From NCBI RefSeq assembly GCF_001042635.1, contig NZ_AP012331.1, positions 620,001 through 684,000 on the forward strand: a stretch of 64,000 nt of DNA, written 5' to 3'. Under the pieces are notes generated by a model, which worked only from the letters and a program-made list of their open reading frames with translations, ran no database searches and was not told where the DNA came from. Each line of letters starts with the position of its first letter. Position 1 is the stretch's first letter. This document shows positions 8,488 through 17,448 of the stretch, piece by piece. This stretch comes from Bifidobacterium scardovii JCM 12489 = DSM 13734. GTDB taxonomy: Bacteria; Actinomycetota; Actinomycetes; Actinomycetales; Bifidobacteriaceae. A program made the translations under genes and the position numbers.

Positions 8488-10671
8488 ATGGTCGAGTCGG
8501 CATTCGAACTGGCGGGTGAGCTGGTCAACAGGCGAGAGGCGATCAACCGCGAGCTGAGCCGCAACGGCGTGCGGTTCGGCGTGTACAAGAACGGCGAATA
8601 CCATGACCGGCTGTTCCCTTACGACCCGATCCCGCGCATCATCGAATCCGACGAGTTCGACCACCTGGAGGCCGGGCTCAAGCAGCGCGTCAACGCGCTC
8701 AACGCCTATCTCAAGGACGTGTACTCCGACAAGCGGATCATCCACGACGGCGTGGTGCCCGAGGAGTATGTGTACACCTCGGCCGGCTACTTCCCGCAGG
8801 TCAACGGCGTGACGCCTCCCGGCGGCATCTTCGCGCATATCGCCGGCGAGGACCTGGTGCAGGGCGAGGACGGGCGCTGGTGGGTGCTCGAGGACAACCT
8901 GCGCATCCCCTCGGGCGCGAGCTACCCGCTGTTCGCGCGCGACATCGAGCGGCGCACGAACCCGAAGCTGTTCCGCGAGGTGCATGTGCGCGACAACCGC
9001 GACTACCCGCGCCTGCTGCGCAAGGCCATGGATTTCGTCTCCACCGAGGGCATCGCCGTGGTGCTGACCCCGGGCCGGTACAATTCCGCCTTCTTCGAGC
9101 ACGCGTATCTGGCGGAGAAGACCGGCGCGGCGCTGGCGTTTCCCGAGGACCTCGAGGTCGAGGAGAACAAGCTGTACTTCCTCGACTATGCGGGCCGGCG
9201 CCACCGCGTCGGCGCGGTGTACCGCCGCCTGTCCGACGAGTACCTGGATCCGTTCGCGTTCAACCCCGATTCGGTGATCGGCGTGCCCGGCCTGCTGTCC
9301 GCATACCGTTCGGGCAACGTCGCGATCATCAACGCGCCGGGCAACGGGGCGGCCGACGACAAGGCGATCTACTATTTCGTGCCGCAGATGATCAAGTACT
9401 ATCTCGGCGAGGAGCCCATCCTCGACAACGCGCCGACGTACATGCCGATGTTCGAGTCCGACAGGCGCGAGGTGCTCGACCGGCTCGGCGAACTCGTGAT
9501 CAAGGACGTGGCCGAGGCCGGCGGGTACGGCGTGGTGTTCGGCTCCAGCCTGGACCATGCGGCGCGCGAGGAGCTGGCCGACCGGATCAAGGCCGAGCCG
9601 CGGCGCTTCATCGCCCAGGAGGTCATCCAGTTCCGCGACATCGAGGTGGTCGACCCGGCCACCGGCGAGGCCAGCCCTCGCAAATGCGACCTGCGCGCGT
9701 TCGTGGTCACCGGGCAGAACACCCATGTGTGGTATTCGGGCCTGACCAGGTACTCGTCGGTGCCCGGGCAGATGATCGTCAACTCGTCGCAGGGCGGCGG
9801 GTTCAAGGACACCTGGGTGCTGGCCCCGAGCGACGGCGACCGTGACCGCGACCGGCACGACGGCGAGATCGCCTCGGTGAGCCTGATCCCGCATTCGCGC
9901 CATCACGCGCTGTCGCTGGTCACCGCCTCGAAGGCCGATAACCTGTACTGGCTGGGCCGCTACACCGAGCGCGCGTTCACCACGCTGCTGCAGTTCTTCC
10001 CGTTCTATGACCGGGTGATGGACACGGATGTGGACGCGTTCCGTCCTTTCGCCCGCGCGCTCGACCTGCCCGAGGACTTCGAGGATTTCGACGGGTTCAT
10101 CCACGCGTTCCTGTACGACGGCACGAATCCGGATTCGGTGCGCAGCGCAATCGTCGCCGCGTTCAACAACGCGGTGGTGCTCAGGCCGGAGCTGAGCTCG
10201 CGCCTGCTGCAGTACATCGAGCTGGCGGTGACGAACATCACCGATGCGGACGAACGGTCCGCCAGCGCCGAGGACATCTACAAGCAGCGCGACATCGCCG
10301 ACGACATGCTGGCGTTCTGGGGCGGCGTGGAGAACTCGACCGTCGACCCGACGCTCAAGGCGTTCATCTTCATCGGCAAGTACCTGGAACGCATCGACCT
10401 GTACACGCGCCTGCAGCTGCGGATGGACGACATGACCGCGCCGCTGCGCAAGCTGGAGACGTATTCGCACATGCTTGACGGGCTGCCGCTGCCGCAGTGC
10501 TTCGCCTCGGGGGTCGGCTGGTTGCTCGGCCAGCTGCCGGCGCGCGGGTACCCGGAGCTGACCGAGCGCCTGCAGGCGTTTCTCGACGATTTCGGCGGAC
10601 GGGCCATCACCGGCGATGCCAAGGACGCCGGCATGCTCAACGCCATGAACATGGATGCCAAGCGCCCGTGA
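8488..10671 (+). CDS. Circularly permuted ATP-grasp protein fused to alpha-E domain
   Basis: 727 residues. Residues 1-~460 match the circularly permuted ATP-grasp proteins (former DUF404/DUF407): FDHLEAGLKQRVNALNAYLKD, GRWWVLEDNLRIPSGASYPL, KCDLRAFVVTG and GGGFKDTWVL. After a charged linker (DGDRDRDRHDGE) the rest matches the helical alpha-E domain (former DUF403): ASKADNLYWLGRYTERAFTT, and AFWGGVENSTV. In many bacteria these are separate genes next to a transglutaminase; here they are fused and the transglutaminase follows 157 bases on. Comparative studies predict an amide-bond-forming peptide-synthesis or peptide-tagging system; the substrate is unknown. AAGGAG precedes ATG 8488. Confidence 0.88.
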   Translation: MVESAFELAGELVNRREAINRELSRNGVRFGVYKNGEYHDRLFPYDPIPRIIESDEFDHLEAGLKQRVNALNAYLKDVYSDKRIIHDGVVPEEYVYTSAGYFPQVNGVTPPGGIFAHIAGEDLVQGEDGRWWVLEDNLRIPSGASYPLFARDIERRTNPKLFREVHVRDNRDYPRLLRKAMDFVSTEGIAVVLTPGRYNSAFFEHAYLAEKTGAALAFPEDLEVEENKLYFLDYAGRRHRVGAVYRRLSDEYLDPFAFNPDSVIGVPGLLSAYRSGNVAIINAPGNGAADDKAIYYFVPQMIKYYLGEEPILDNAPTYMPMFESDRREVLDRLGELVIKDVAEAGGYGVVFGSSLDHAAREELADRIKAEPRRFIAQEVIQFRDIEVVDPATGEASPRKCDLRAFVVTGQNTHVWYSGLTRYSSVPGQMIVNSSQGGGFKDTWVLAPSDGDRDRDRHDGEIASVSLIPHSRHHALSLVTASKADNLYWLGRYTERAFTTLLQFFPFYDRVMDTDVDAFRPFARALDLPEDFEDFDGFIHAFLYDGTNPDSVRSAIVAAFNNAVVLRPELSSRLLQYIELAVTNITDADERSASAEDIYKQRDIADDMLAFWGGVENSTVDPTLKAFIFIGKYLERIDLYTRLQLRMDDMTAPLRKLETYSHMLDGLPLPQCFASGVGWLLGQLPARGYPELTERLQAFLDDFGGRAITGDAKDAGMLNAMNMDAKRP

Positions 10672-10828
10672 TAGCCGGCCGGCCGGCACGGCGCCCGCAG
10701 CGTGAGCCGGCGGGCGCCGTGCCGCGCCGGCTTCGGCGGCATTGCCGCCGCGAAGGGACCGAAACCGTTCTGCTACACTGGAGTGGACTTTTTCGATGAC
10801 GGTCCGCCAACTTGAGGAGTCGCGATCC

Positions 10829-11629
10829 ATGAAGAAACTGGTGTTTGACTACGAGATGAAGCTGTCGTTCAGCTCGCCGGTCACCGACCACCGCTTTCAG
10901 CTGCGATGCGTGCCGGCGACGGGGCCCCGCCAGCAGGTCGTGGACGTCGAGGTCGCCATCGAGCCGGAGGTCGAGCTGGAAACCACCATCGACTCCTTCG
11001 ATTCCGTGGTGATGACCGGGTTCATCCCCGAGCCGCACACCATGTTCAACTATGCGGTGACCGGCATCGCGTTCGTGGACAACGAGCACATCAAGCCGGA
11101 GATCTACAAGCCGCTCTACCGGTTCAATTCGGCGCTGACGATTCCCGGCCCGTGCGTCGAGGCCATGATCGACGTGTGCCGCGGCAGGCTGGCCGCGCTG
11201 CCGGCCGGGGCGACGCCGGTCGACCAGGCGCGCGAGGTGATGGACGAGGTGTATCGCGCGTTCACGTACACGCCGGCGTCCACCACGATCCGCACCACCG
11301 CCGAGGAGGCGCTCGCCCAGCGCAAGGGCGTGTGCCAGGATTACGCGCATGTGATGCTGTCCGTCTGCCGCCACGTCGGACTGACCGCGCGGTACATCGC
11401 CGGTCTGCTCGGCGGCGAGGGCGCCACGCACGCATGGGTCGAGGTGTACCACGACGGGCGGTGGATCGGTCTCGACCCGACGCACAACCGCATGGTCGAC
11501 GACAACTACATCACGATCGCGCACGGACGCGACTACCGCGACTGCATGCTCGACATCGGCATCTTCTCGGGCTGCGACGTGACGCAGCACCAATGGGTCA
11601 ACGCCTCGGTGCACGAGCAGCTGCTGTAG
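10829..11629 (+). CDS. Transglutaminase-like cysteine protease-fold protein
   Basis: 266 residues: a beta-rich N-terminal domain (FDYEMKLSFSSPVTDHRFQL) of the type that precedes bacterial transglutaminase domains, then the catalytic core. The triad is Cys169 (RKGVCQDYAH), His201 (ATHAWVEVY) and Asp216 (GLDPTHN). Start ATG 10829 follows GAGGAGT at 10814-10820; the open frame extends upstream without a better site. It probably works with the ATP-grasp/alpha-E protein, for example as the peptidase or amidase counterpart of the ligase. A TACACT box at 10772-10777 may be a -10 of its own. No signal peptide, so cytoplasmic. Confidence 0.9.
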   Translation: MKKLVFDYEMKLSFSSPVTDHRFQLRCVPATGPRQQVVDVEVAIEPEVELETTIDSFDSVVMTGFIPEPHTMFNYAVTGIAFVDNEHIKPEIYKPLYRFNSALTIPGPCVEAMIDVCRGRLAALPAGATPVDQAREVMDEVYRAFTYTPASTTIRTTAEEALAQRKGVCQDYAHVMLSVCRHVGLTARYIAGLLGGEGATHAWVEVYHDGRWIGLDPTHNRMVDDNYITIAHGRDYRDCMLDIGIFSGCDVTQHQWVNASVHEQLL

Positions 11630-11853
11630 GCGTCGGGGCGGCTTCATCGATTCCTTCCCCCGTCCGTACCGCCGCCGTTTGGCGCCATTCATATTATGGA
11701 CGCGAAATATGCCAGTCAACATTGCGGCGCTAGCATAAAGCCCCATTCGGGGGATATCTCATATGCCGAGCCTCCGGGCGCGGTATCTTGCTGCGGCGTT
11801 GACATGGCTCCGTACACGGCGTCTTCCCCGAATCCGTAAGGAAAGAGGGAAAC

Positions 11854-13494
11854 ATGAACATGTCTTGGAAGAAGGCCGCCGCCGGGCTCGCCGCGCTATG
11901 CGCTTCGGCGATGGCTTTGAGCGGATGCGGGTCCTCGACGTCCAATGAGGCCGCCGCCGAGAAGAACGTGATCTCGTACGCGACCATCGAACCGAAATCG
12001 AAACTGATCCCGGGCAACACCAACGAGACCCCGGCGTTCCTCGTGCTGCGCGAGCTGTTCTCCGGTCTGGTCACCTACAACTCGGACGGCACCACCACCA
12101 ACGAGGTGGCGAAGGAAATCAAGTCCAACGACGATTCGTCGCAGTTCACGATCATGCTGAACGACGGCTGGAAGTTCACCAACGGCGAGCCGGTGACCGC
12201 CGAATCGTTCGCCAAGGCGTGGAGCTACACCGCGAACGCCACGAACGGGCAGATCGCCTCGTCGTTCTTCTCGTCGATCAAGGGCTATGACGATCTGCAG
12301 AAGAAGGGCGTTGACAAGAACGCGCAGCTGTCCGGCCTCGACGTCAAGGACGACCACACGCTGGTCGTGACGCTGAACGCGCCGAACTCGACCTTCCCGA
12401 CCATGCTCGGATACACGGCGTACATGCCGCTGCCCGAGGCGTTCTACAAGGACCCGGAGGCGTTCGGCGAGAAGCCGATCGGCGACGGCCCGTACAAGCT
12501 TGACTCGTGGGAGCACGACAAGAGCATCACGATCTCGCGCAACGCCGACTACAAGGGCTCTCGCAAGGTGAAGAACGACGGCATCGAGTACCGCGTGTAC
12601 ACCGACACCAAGGCCGCCTACGCCGACGTGCAGGCCGGCAACCTCGACGTGATGTCGGGCGTGCCGTCGTCCGCCATGAAGACCTTCATGAGCGACACGA
12701 AGATCAAGGGCTACAGCCAGCCCGGCTCCAGCGTCATGTTCATTACGATCCCCGACCGTCTCGACCACTTCGGCATGAACGAGGAAGGCCGTCTGCGCCG
12801 CCGCGCGATCTCGCTGGCGATCGACCGCGAGTCGATCTGCAAGAAGATCTTCAACGACACGCGCACCCCGGCCGTCGACTTCATCGCCCCGTCCATCCCC
12901 GGTTACACCGACAAGCTCGAAGGCAAGGACGCGATGAAGTACGACCCGGCCGAGGCGAAGAAGCTGTGGAAGCAGGCCGACGCGATCTCCCCGTGGGAGG
13001 GCCCGCTGAGGCTGACGTACAGCGCCGACCTGGCCGGCTACAAGGAGGCCAGCGACGCCATCGTCAACACGCTGAACAACGATCTGGGCGTGAAGGCCGA
13101 GACGACGGTCATCCCGACCTTCAGCGAGCTCGCCGACATGATGGACAACCGCAAGACCGACACCCCGTACATGATGGGCTGGTCCGCCGATTACCCGGCT
13201 GCCGACGACTACCTAGTGCAGCTGTACGACTCGTCCACCGCCGACGGCAAGGGCGCGAACTACGGCGACTACAAGAACCCCGACTTCGACGCCCTGATGG
13301 ACAAGGCGCTGGCGTCCCCGTCGTCCGAGGAGGCGAACAAGTACTACCAGCAGGGCGAGGAACTGCTGGCCAAGGACCTGCCGAACATCCCGCTGTGGTA
13401 CATGAACGCCACCGCGGTCTCCGTGCCGACCCTGAAGAACGTGTCGTTCGGTTACGACAACGCGTTGCTGCTGGACCAGATCTCCAAGAAGTAG
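11854..13494 (+). CDS. Peptide-type ABC transporter substrate-binding lipoprotein (orphan)
   Basis: 546 residues, family 5 solute-binding protein (OppA/DppA type). A lipoprotein signal ends at LSGC (Cys25) after a positively charged start and hydrophobic core. Family pieces are FVLREL-like LVLRELFSGLVTYNSDG, TNGEPVTAESFAKAWSY, IGDGPYKLDSWEHDKSITI and LAIDRESICKKIF. The start is ATG 11854 after GAAAGAGGGAAA. No permease or ATPase gene adjoins it, so it must share a transporter encoded elsewhere. A long hairpin terminator follows. Confidence 0.92.
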   Translation: MNMSWKKAAAGLAALCASAMALSGCGSSTSNEAAAEKNVISYATIEPKSKLIPGNTNETPAFLVLRELFSGLVTYNSDGTTTNEVAKEIKSNDDSSQFTIMLNDGWKFTNGEPVTAESFAKAWSYTANATNGQIASSFFSSIKGYDDLQKKGVDKNAQLSGLDVKDDHTLVVTLNAPNSTFPTMLGYTAYMPLPEAFYKDPEAFGEKPIGDGPYKLDSWEHDKSITISRNADYKGSRKVKNDGIEYRVYTDTKAAYADVQAGNLDVMSGVPSSAMKTFMSDTKIKGYSQPGSSVMFITIPDRLDHFGMNEEGRLRRRAISLAIDRESICKKIFNDTRTPAVDFIAPSIPGYTDKLEGKDAMKYDPAEAKKLWKQADAISPWEGPLRLTYSADLAGYKEASDAIVNTLNNDLGVKAETTVIPTFSELADMMDNRKTDTPYMMGWSADYPAADDYLVQLYDSSTADGKGANYGDYKNPDFDALMDKALASPSSEEANKYYQQGEELLAKDLPNIPLWYMNATAVSVPTLKNVSFGYDNALLLDQISKK

Positions 13495-13538
13495 CCTCGG
13501 CTCTCTGACGCCGATTCCGTGATGGTGCCGGCTCCGTG

Positions 13539-13587
13539 ATATGGGCGTGGCGAGGGATGCGCGATGCATTCCGTGCCACGCCCATAT
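13539..13587 (+). terminator. Terminator-like hairpin after the peptide-binding protein
   Basis: ATATGGGCGTGGC at 13539-13551 pairs perfectly with GCCACGCCCATAT at 13575-13587 over a 23-base loop. The following bases are only moderately T-rich. Confidence 0.7.
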
Positions 13588-13651
13588 TGATGTCATTTGC
13601 ATAATCCGAAATTCGTCTTATAATAGTCAAGTTGCGTTTTTCGCAGCACAT

Positions 13652-13739
13652 GGATAGGTGTCCGAGCGGTCTAAGGAGCACGCCTCGAAAGCGTGTGAGG
13701 CTAACCCCTCCGCGAGTTCGAATCTCGCCCTATCCGCCA
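13652..13739 (+). tRNA. tRNA-Ser, anticodon CGA
   Basis: Acceptor arm GGATAGG (13652-13658) pairs with CCTATCC (13729-13735); G is the discriminator and CCA is encoded at 13737-13739. The anticodon stem CACGC/GCGTG (13679-13683 and 13691-13695) holds the loop CTCGAAA with anticodon CGA, which reads UCG codons. The long variable arm between 13696 and 13712 and the T-arm GAGTTCGAATCTC are those of a class II serine tRNA. Confidence 0.97.
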
Positions 13740-13742
13740 CAG

Positions 13743-13775
13743 ACCCGGAGCCGTTGCGGCTCCGGGTTTTTGTTT
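13743..13775 (+). terminator. Intrinsic terminator after tRNA-Ser
   Basis: ACCCGGAGCCG (13743-13753), loop TTG, CGGCTCCGGGT (13757-13767), then a run rich in T. It starts four bases after the CCA end. Confidence 0.95.
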
Positions 13776-13929
13776 TTGTTTCCGCGGTTGTCGTTGTGAT
13801 GAGCCGGCATGCTTCCGTTGCCGGGAGCTGGATCGCGAAGCAGGCTGAGATGGTTGGCGTGGTATCGACGGTGGCGCTCTATGGAGGGCCCATGGCCTAT
13901 AGGGGGTCTATAGGAAGGAACCGTGCAAC

Positions 13930-14470
13930 TTCTCCGAGCGCCGGATGCGCCGCCTTGTGGCAGGAACCTCTTGCTGGTGCGGTGTCCAGCGAGCCGGATC
14001 CACCATCTTATGGCGGGCGGCTTTCGTCGGTATTCCTCGCCAAGCTTTTTGTGCCGCCCGGTGGCAAGCACCTCTCGCTGGGGTGATGCCAAGCGAGCCG
14101 AATCTGCCGTTTTGCGGTAGAAGGTTCTCGTCAGGACTTTTTCTGGCGCTGTTCCTGCCTCTTGGTGGCGGAAATCTCTTGTTGAGATAGCGCTGGGCGA
14201 GTCGAATTCTCCTCTTTGCGGCGAGAAGTTCTCATTGGCGTTCCTCGCCAAGCTTTTTACGCCTCTCGGTGGCAAGCATCTCTCGCTAAGGTAGTGCCGA
14301 GCGGTCCAAACCAGCCATCATATGGCGGCAAGCTCCTGTTGAGACCGCTTGCGGCATTGTCTGTGCCACCTTGTGGCGGGAACCTCTCTCTGGAGCCGTG
14401 CCAAGTGAGTCTGACCCGCCATCTTGTGGCGGAAAGCTCTTGGCCAAGGGGGCGGTCCACGCCGGTCCGC
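13930..14470. repeat. Degenerate 104-bp tandem array A (about 5 units)
   Basis: No gene is seen from 13776 to 15049 apart from this array and regulatory sites. The motif (T/G)GTGGC recurs at 13956, 14060, 14164, 14268 and 14372, a spacing of exactly 104 each time. Each unit has the form TTGTGGCRGGAACCTCT, then a core like CTCGCTGGGGTGATGCC followed by AGCGAG, then a second GGCGG-rich half. The core can fold as CTCGCT/AGCGAG with a 12-base loop. Units have diverged to roughly 60-75% by eye. No open frame persists through the array. It shares its period and core hairpin with array B at 55800-56890. Confidence 0.8.
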
Positions 14471-14511
14471 CGACGGGCGCATTCCTTCGGCGTGTCGGTT
14501 GGAAACAAGCC

Positions 14512-14683
14512 ATTAGTACAAGGTTGTACTAATGGGGTTTGCGGGCGCCGCCCGGCGGTCGTATGATTGGTGTCGTAGAAAGTACAAGGTTGTACTAAAC
14601 GGATTCCGGGCGGTCTTGGACGCTGGTCCGGCGGGGAGGCATAGGACTCGGTTGCTTCGCCGTCATAAGTACAACGTTGTCTT
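14512..14683 (+). promoter_or_regulatory. Promoter flanked by three TACAA-N2-TTGTA operators
   Basis: AGTACAAGGTTGTACT occurs at 14515-14530 and again at 14581-14596; a third, one base shorter, AGTACAACGTTGTCT lies at 14668-14682. Between the first two is TTGCGG (14539-14544), 17 bases, TATGAT (14562-14567), a reasonable sigma-70 promoter reading rightward. This fits repression, possibly by looping, of the arabinoside ABC genes that follow. A related site (AATACAAAGTTGTACT, 21125-21140) precedes the second GH51 gene. The LacI protein at 19945 is the likely ligand. The stretch 14684-15049 is otherwise a gene-free leader with a small hairpin (CGTTTC/GAAACG near 14826). Confidence 0.65.
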
Positions 14684-15049
14684 ATCGGTGATGGCGCATG
14701 CCGCTGACGGCTGAGGAGGCAGACATGACATGATGACTGGATTCGACCGGGCGCGCGGAAGGTTCGAATGCGACGCATTCCGGTTGTCTCTGATGGCTCG
14801 CCTCGTGCAAGTGCTGCGGGAATGACGTTTCGCTGAAACGATGATGGGCTGATCGGCGGCGTGGCGGGCGTGTGCCTCGGCCATGCATGGGCTGGTCAAT
14901 CGCCCCATATACCGAATAGCACTCTTGTGCTCGGCGTCGATGATGACGCCGGCATTCACTGCCGTGAACCGCATGGCGGTTCCGGCCATGTCGTTGGTCG
15001 CCGATTGATCGGATCGGCGGGTTTCACAGGAAGATACGAAGGAGTATTG

Positions 15050-16438
15050 ATGAGCAAGGCAAGAAGGATCATGGCGCTGGTGACCGCGGGGGCTGCGGTG
15101 CTGTCGATGGCGGCATGCGGCGCCGGCGGCGGCGCCAACGGGGCGGCGTCCGGCGCGAACAACGATCCCAAGGCGAACGACAATGCGCAGTGCCAGAACA
15201 CGGTCAAGAAGAAGGGCGTCGAAAAGGTGACGCTGTGGGCGTGGTATCCGGCGGTCGAAAAGGTCGTCGACAATTTCAACGAGGCGCATGACGACGTACA
15301 GGTCTGCTGGACGAACGTCGGCAACGGCAGCGAGGCCTACAAGAAGTTCAACACGGCGCTCAAGGCCAAGAGCGGCGCCCCGGACGTGATGCAGGTCGAG
15401 GCCGAGATCCTGCCGTCGTACGTGTCCGGCGCGGAGAAGCATCTTGTCGACATCTCGCAGTTCGGCGCCGACAAGGAGAAGAGCAAGTACACGGCGGGCA
15501 GCTGGAACGACGTCACGCTCGGCGGCGGCAAGGCCGTGTACGCCATCCCCAGCGACGCCGGCCCGTTCGCCATGATGTACCGCAAGGACATCTTCGACAA
15601 GTACGGGGTCAAGGTGCCCACGACCTGGGACGAGTACGCCAAGGCCGGCAAGGAGCTGAAGGAGAAGGGCTTCCCGGGGCACATCGGCAACTATGCGCCC
15701 AACGGCACCGCGATGAACGTCGCCCTGTTCGCGCAGAAGAACGCGAAGGTGTACGACTACGACGTCAGCAATCCCGAGGACGTCGGCATCGACCTGACGT
15801 CCACCGAGGTGAAGGACGTCATGTCGTACTGGCAGAACCTCGTCAAGGAGGGCATCGTCTCCACCGACGACTGCTACAGCAACGACTGGTACACCAAGAT
15901 CGTCGACGGATCGTATGCGACCGTGGTGAACGCCTCGTGGCTCATCGGCTACGTCAAGGGCGTCAGCGGCGCGCAGGAGGGGGCGGTCTGGCAGGTGACC
16001 GACGCGCCGAAGTGGGATGATTCGACGCCGATGGTCAACCAGGGCGGCTCCACGCTCGCCGTGACCGACCAGGCCAAGCACACGGAGGCCGCGGCCAAGG
16101 TGGCGATCGGCCTGTGGGACTCCGACAAGAACCAGGAAGTCGCCGTCAAGGATTCCGGCAACTTCCCGGTGATGAACTCGAAGCTGGAGTCGGACGACTT
16201 CATCAACTACGAGGAGCCGTTCCTGAACAACCAGAAGGTCAACGACGTCCTCGCGCCGATCGCCCAAGGGTACAAGGGCTACAGCTTCCTGCCCTTCCAG
16301 ACCTACGCGTACGACGAGCAGACCAAGGCCTTCACCAAGATCGTCCGTGACGGCGCCGACGTCTCGTCCACGATGACCGACCTGCAGAAGACGCTGGAGG
16401 ACTATGCCGGCCAGCAGGGCTTCACGGTGAAGAAGTAG
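15050..16438 (+). CDS. Sugar ABC transporter substrate-binding lipoprotein (family 1)
   Basis: 462 residues, carbohydrate-uptake type family 1 binding protein. Lipobox MAAC with Cys23 after a typical signal. Family features are VTLWAWYPAVEKVVDNFNEA near the mature N terminus, SGAPDVMQVEAEILPSYV and YAIPSDAGPFAMMYRKDIFD. GAAGGAG (15038-15044) precedes ATG 15050; a longer in-frame extension from 14861 lacks a signal-compatible start. It heads the operon with two permeases and GH51, so the ligand is probably an arabinose-containing oligosaccharide (inference). Confidence 0.93.
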   Translation: MSKARRIMALVTAGAAVLSMAACGAGGGANGAASGANNDPKANDNAQCQNTVKKKGVEKVTLWAWYPAVEKVVDNFNEAHDDVQVCWTNVGNGSEAYKKFNTALKAKSGAPDVMQVEAEILPSYVSGAEKHLVDISQFGADKEKSKYTAGSWNDVTLGGGKAVYAIPSDAGPFAMMYRKDIFDKYGVKVPTTWDEYAKAGKELKEKGFPGHIGNYAPNGTAMNVALFAQKNAKVYDYDVSNPEDVGIDLTSTEVKDVMSYWQNLVKEGIVSTDDCYSNDWYTKIVDGSYATVVNASWLIGYVKGVSGAQEGAVWQVTDAPKWDDSTPMVNQGGSTLAVTDQAKHTEAAAKVAIGLWDSDKNQEVAVKDSGNFPVMNSKLESDDFINYEEPFLNNQKVNDVLAPIAQGYKGYSFLPFQTYAYDEQTKAFTKIVRDGADVSSTMTDLQKTLEDYAGQQGFTVKK

Positions 16439-16521
16439 CCACCAACATCGCCGATGGCGGGGAAAGGGGCCTGCTGCAGGCCCCGCCCTCCCCACCGTCA
16501 CGCGGGAAAGCGAAATCCGAT

Positions 16522-17445
16522 ATGTCGCAAAGCAAAGCTGTACGGGCTCCGCGCCGGAGCGGCCAGGCGGCGCAGCGGGCCAACCGGTGGGGGTGGTTCT
16601 TCACCGCTCCCTTCGCGGTGGTGTTCGTGGTGTTCCTCATCGTGCCCATGGTCTACGCGTTCTATGTCTCGCTGTATTCATACACGCAGGTTCGCGGGAC
16701 GGTGTTCACCGGTCTGAAGAACTATGCGCGGGCCTTCAGGGATCCCATTTTTCTGCAGGGCATGGGGCGCGTGCTGGTCTACACCGCGGTCATGGTTCCC
16801 ATCCAGATCGCGCTTGCCCTGATCTTCGCGCTGATCATCGATTCACTGCGCACGCGGTTCGCCGCCGGGTCGCGCCTGGCGATATTCCTTCCCTACGCGG
16901 TTCCCGGGGTCATCGGCGCGCTGATGTGGGGATTCCTGTACTCGAAGGATATGGGACCGTTCGCCTCCATATTCGATCTGCTGGGGCTGCAGGCCCCGGC
17001 GTTCCTGTCGCCGAGAGGGCTGTTCGGCAGTCTGGTCAACGTGGTGACATGGCAGTGGACCGGCTATTACATGGTGATCATCTATTCCGCGCTGCAGTCG
17101 ATTCCCCATGAGCTGTACGAATCGGCGAGGATCGACGGCGCCACCGAGGTGCAGATCGCGACGAGGATCAAAACGCCCATGGTCTCCAGCTCGCTGGTCA
17201 TGGCGACGATCTTCTCGCTGATCGGCACGCTGCAGTTCTACACGGAGCCGATGGTGCTGCGCAACAACGCGCAGTCGGTGATACCGCCCGAATACACGCC
17301 GAATATGTACGCCTACACGCTGGCGTTCAACTACAACCAGGTGAACTACTCCGCGACGGTGTCGTTCGCGCTGGGCCTCATCGTGGTGGTCATCAGCATC
17401 ATTTTCATGCGGCTTACCCGCAAGCAGTCCGGATTGGGGGAGTGA
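16522..17445 (+). CDS. Sugar ABC transporter permease (MalF type)
   Basis: 307 residues with six predicted membrane segments. A first hydrophobic helix begins at WGWFFTAPFAVVFVVFLIVP. The EAA loop that contacts the ATPase is HELYESARIDGATEVQIATR, about residues 195-215. It follows the binding protein by 83 bases and is followed by the partner permease after three bases. No ATPase is encoded in the cluster; bifidobacteria commonly use a shared MsiK-type ATPase. Confidence 0.95.
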   Translation: MSQSKAVRAPRRSGQAAQRANRWGWFFTAPFAVVFVVFLIVPMVYAFYVSLYSYTQVRGTVFTGLKNYARAFRDPIFLQGMGRVLVYTAVMVPIQIALALIFALIIDSLRTRFAAGSRLAIFLPYAVPGVIGALMWGFLYSKDMGPFASIFDLLGLQAPAFLSPRGLFGSLVNVVTWQWTGYYMVIIYSALQSIPHELYESARIDGATEVQIATRIKTPMVSSSLVMATIFSLIGTLQFYTEPMVLRNNAQSVIPPEYTPNMYAYTLAFNYNQVNYSATVSFALGLIVVVISIIFMRLTRKQSGLGE

Positions 17446-17448
17446 ATC

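Noticed and set aside
8416-10830. Very long open frame on the minus strand opposite the ATP-grasp gene
   Set aside because: It mirrors a GC-rich real gene and reads as a low-complexity His/Arg/Val-rich product without family similarity.
13652-14470. Integrative element at the tRNA-Ser gene
   Set aside because: No integrase gene and no repeat of the tRNA 3' end were seen downstream.
14861-15049. N-terminal extension of the arabinoside binding protein
   Set aside because: A good ribosome-binding site and lipoprotein signal begin at 15050; the extension would bury the signal.
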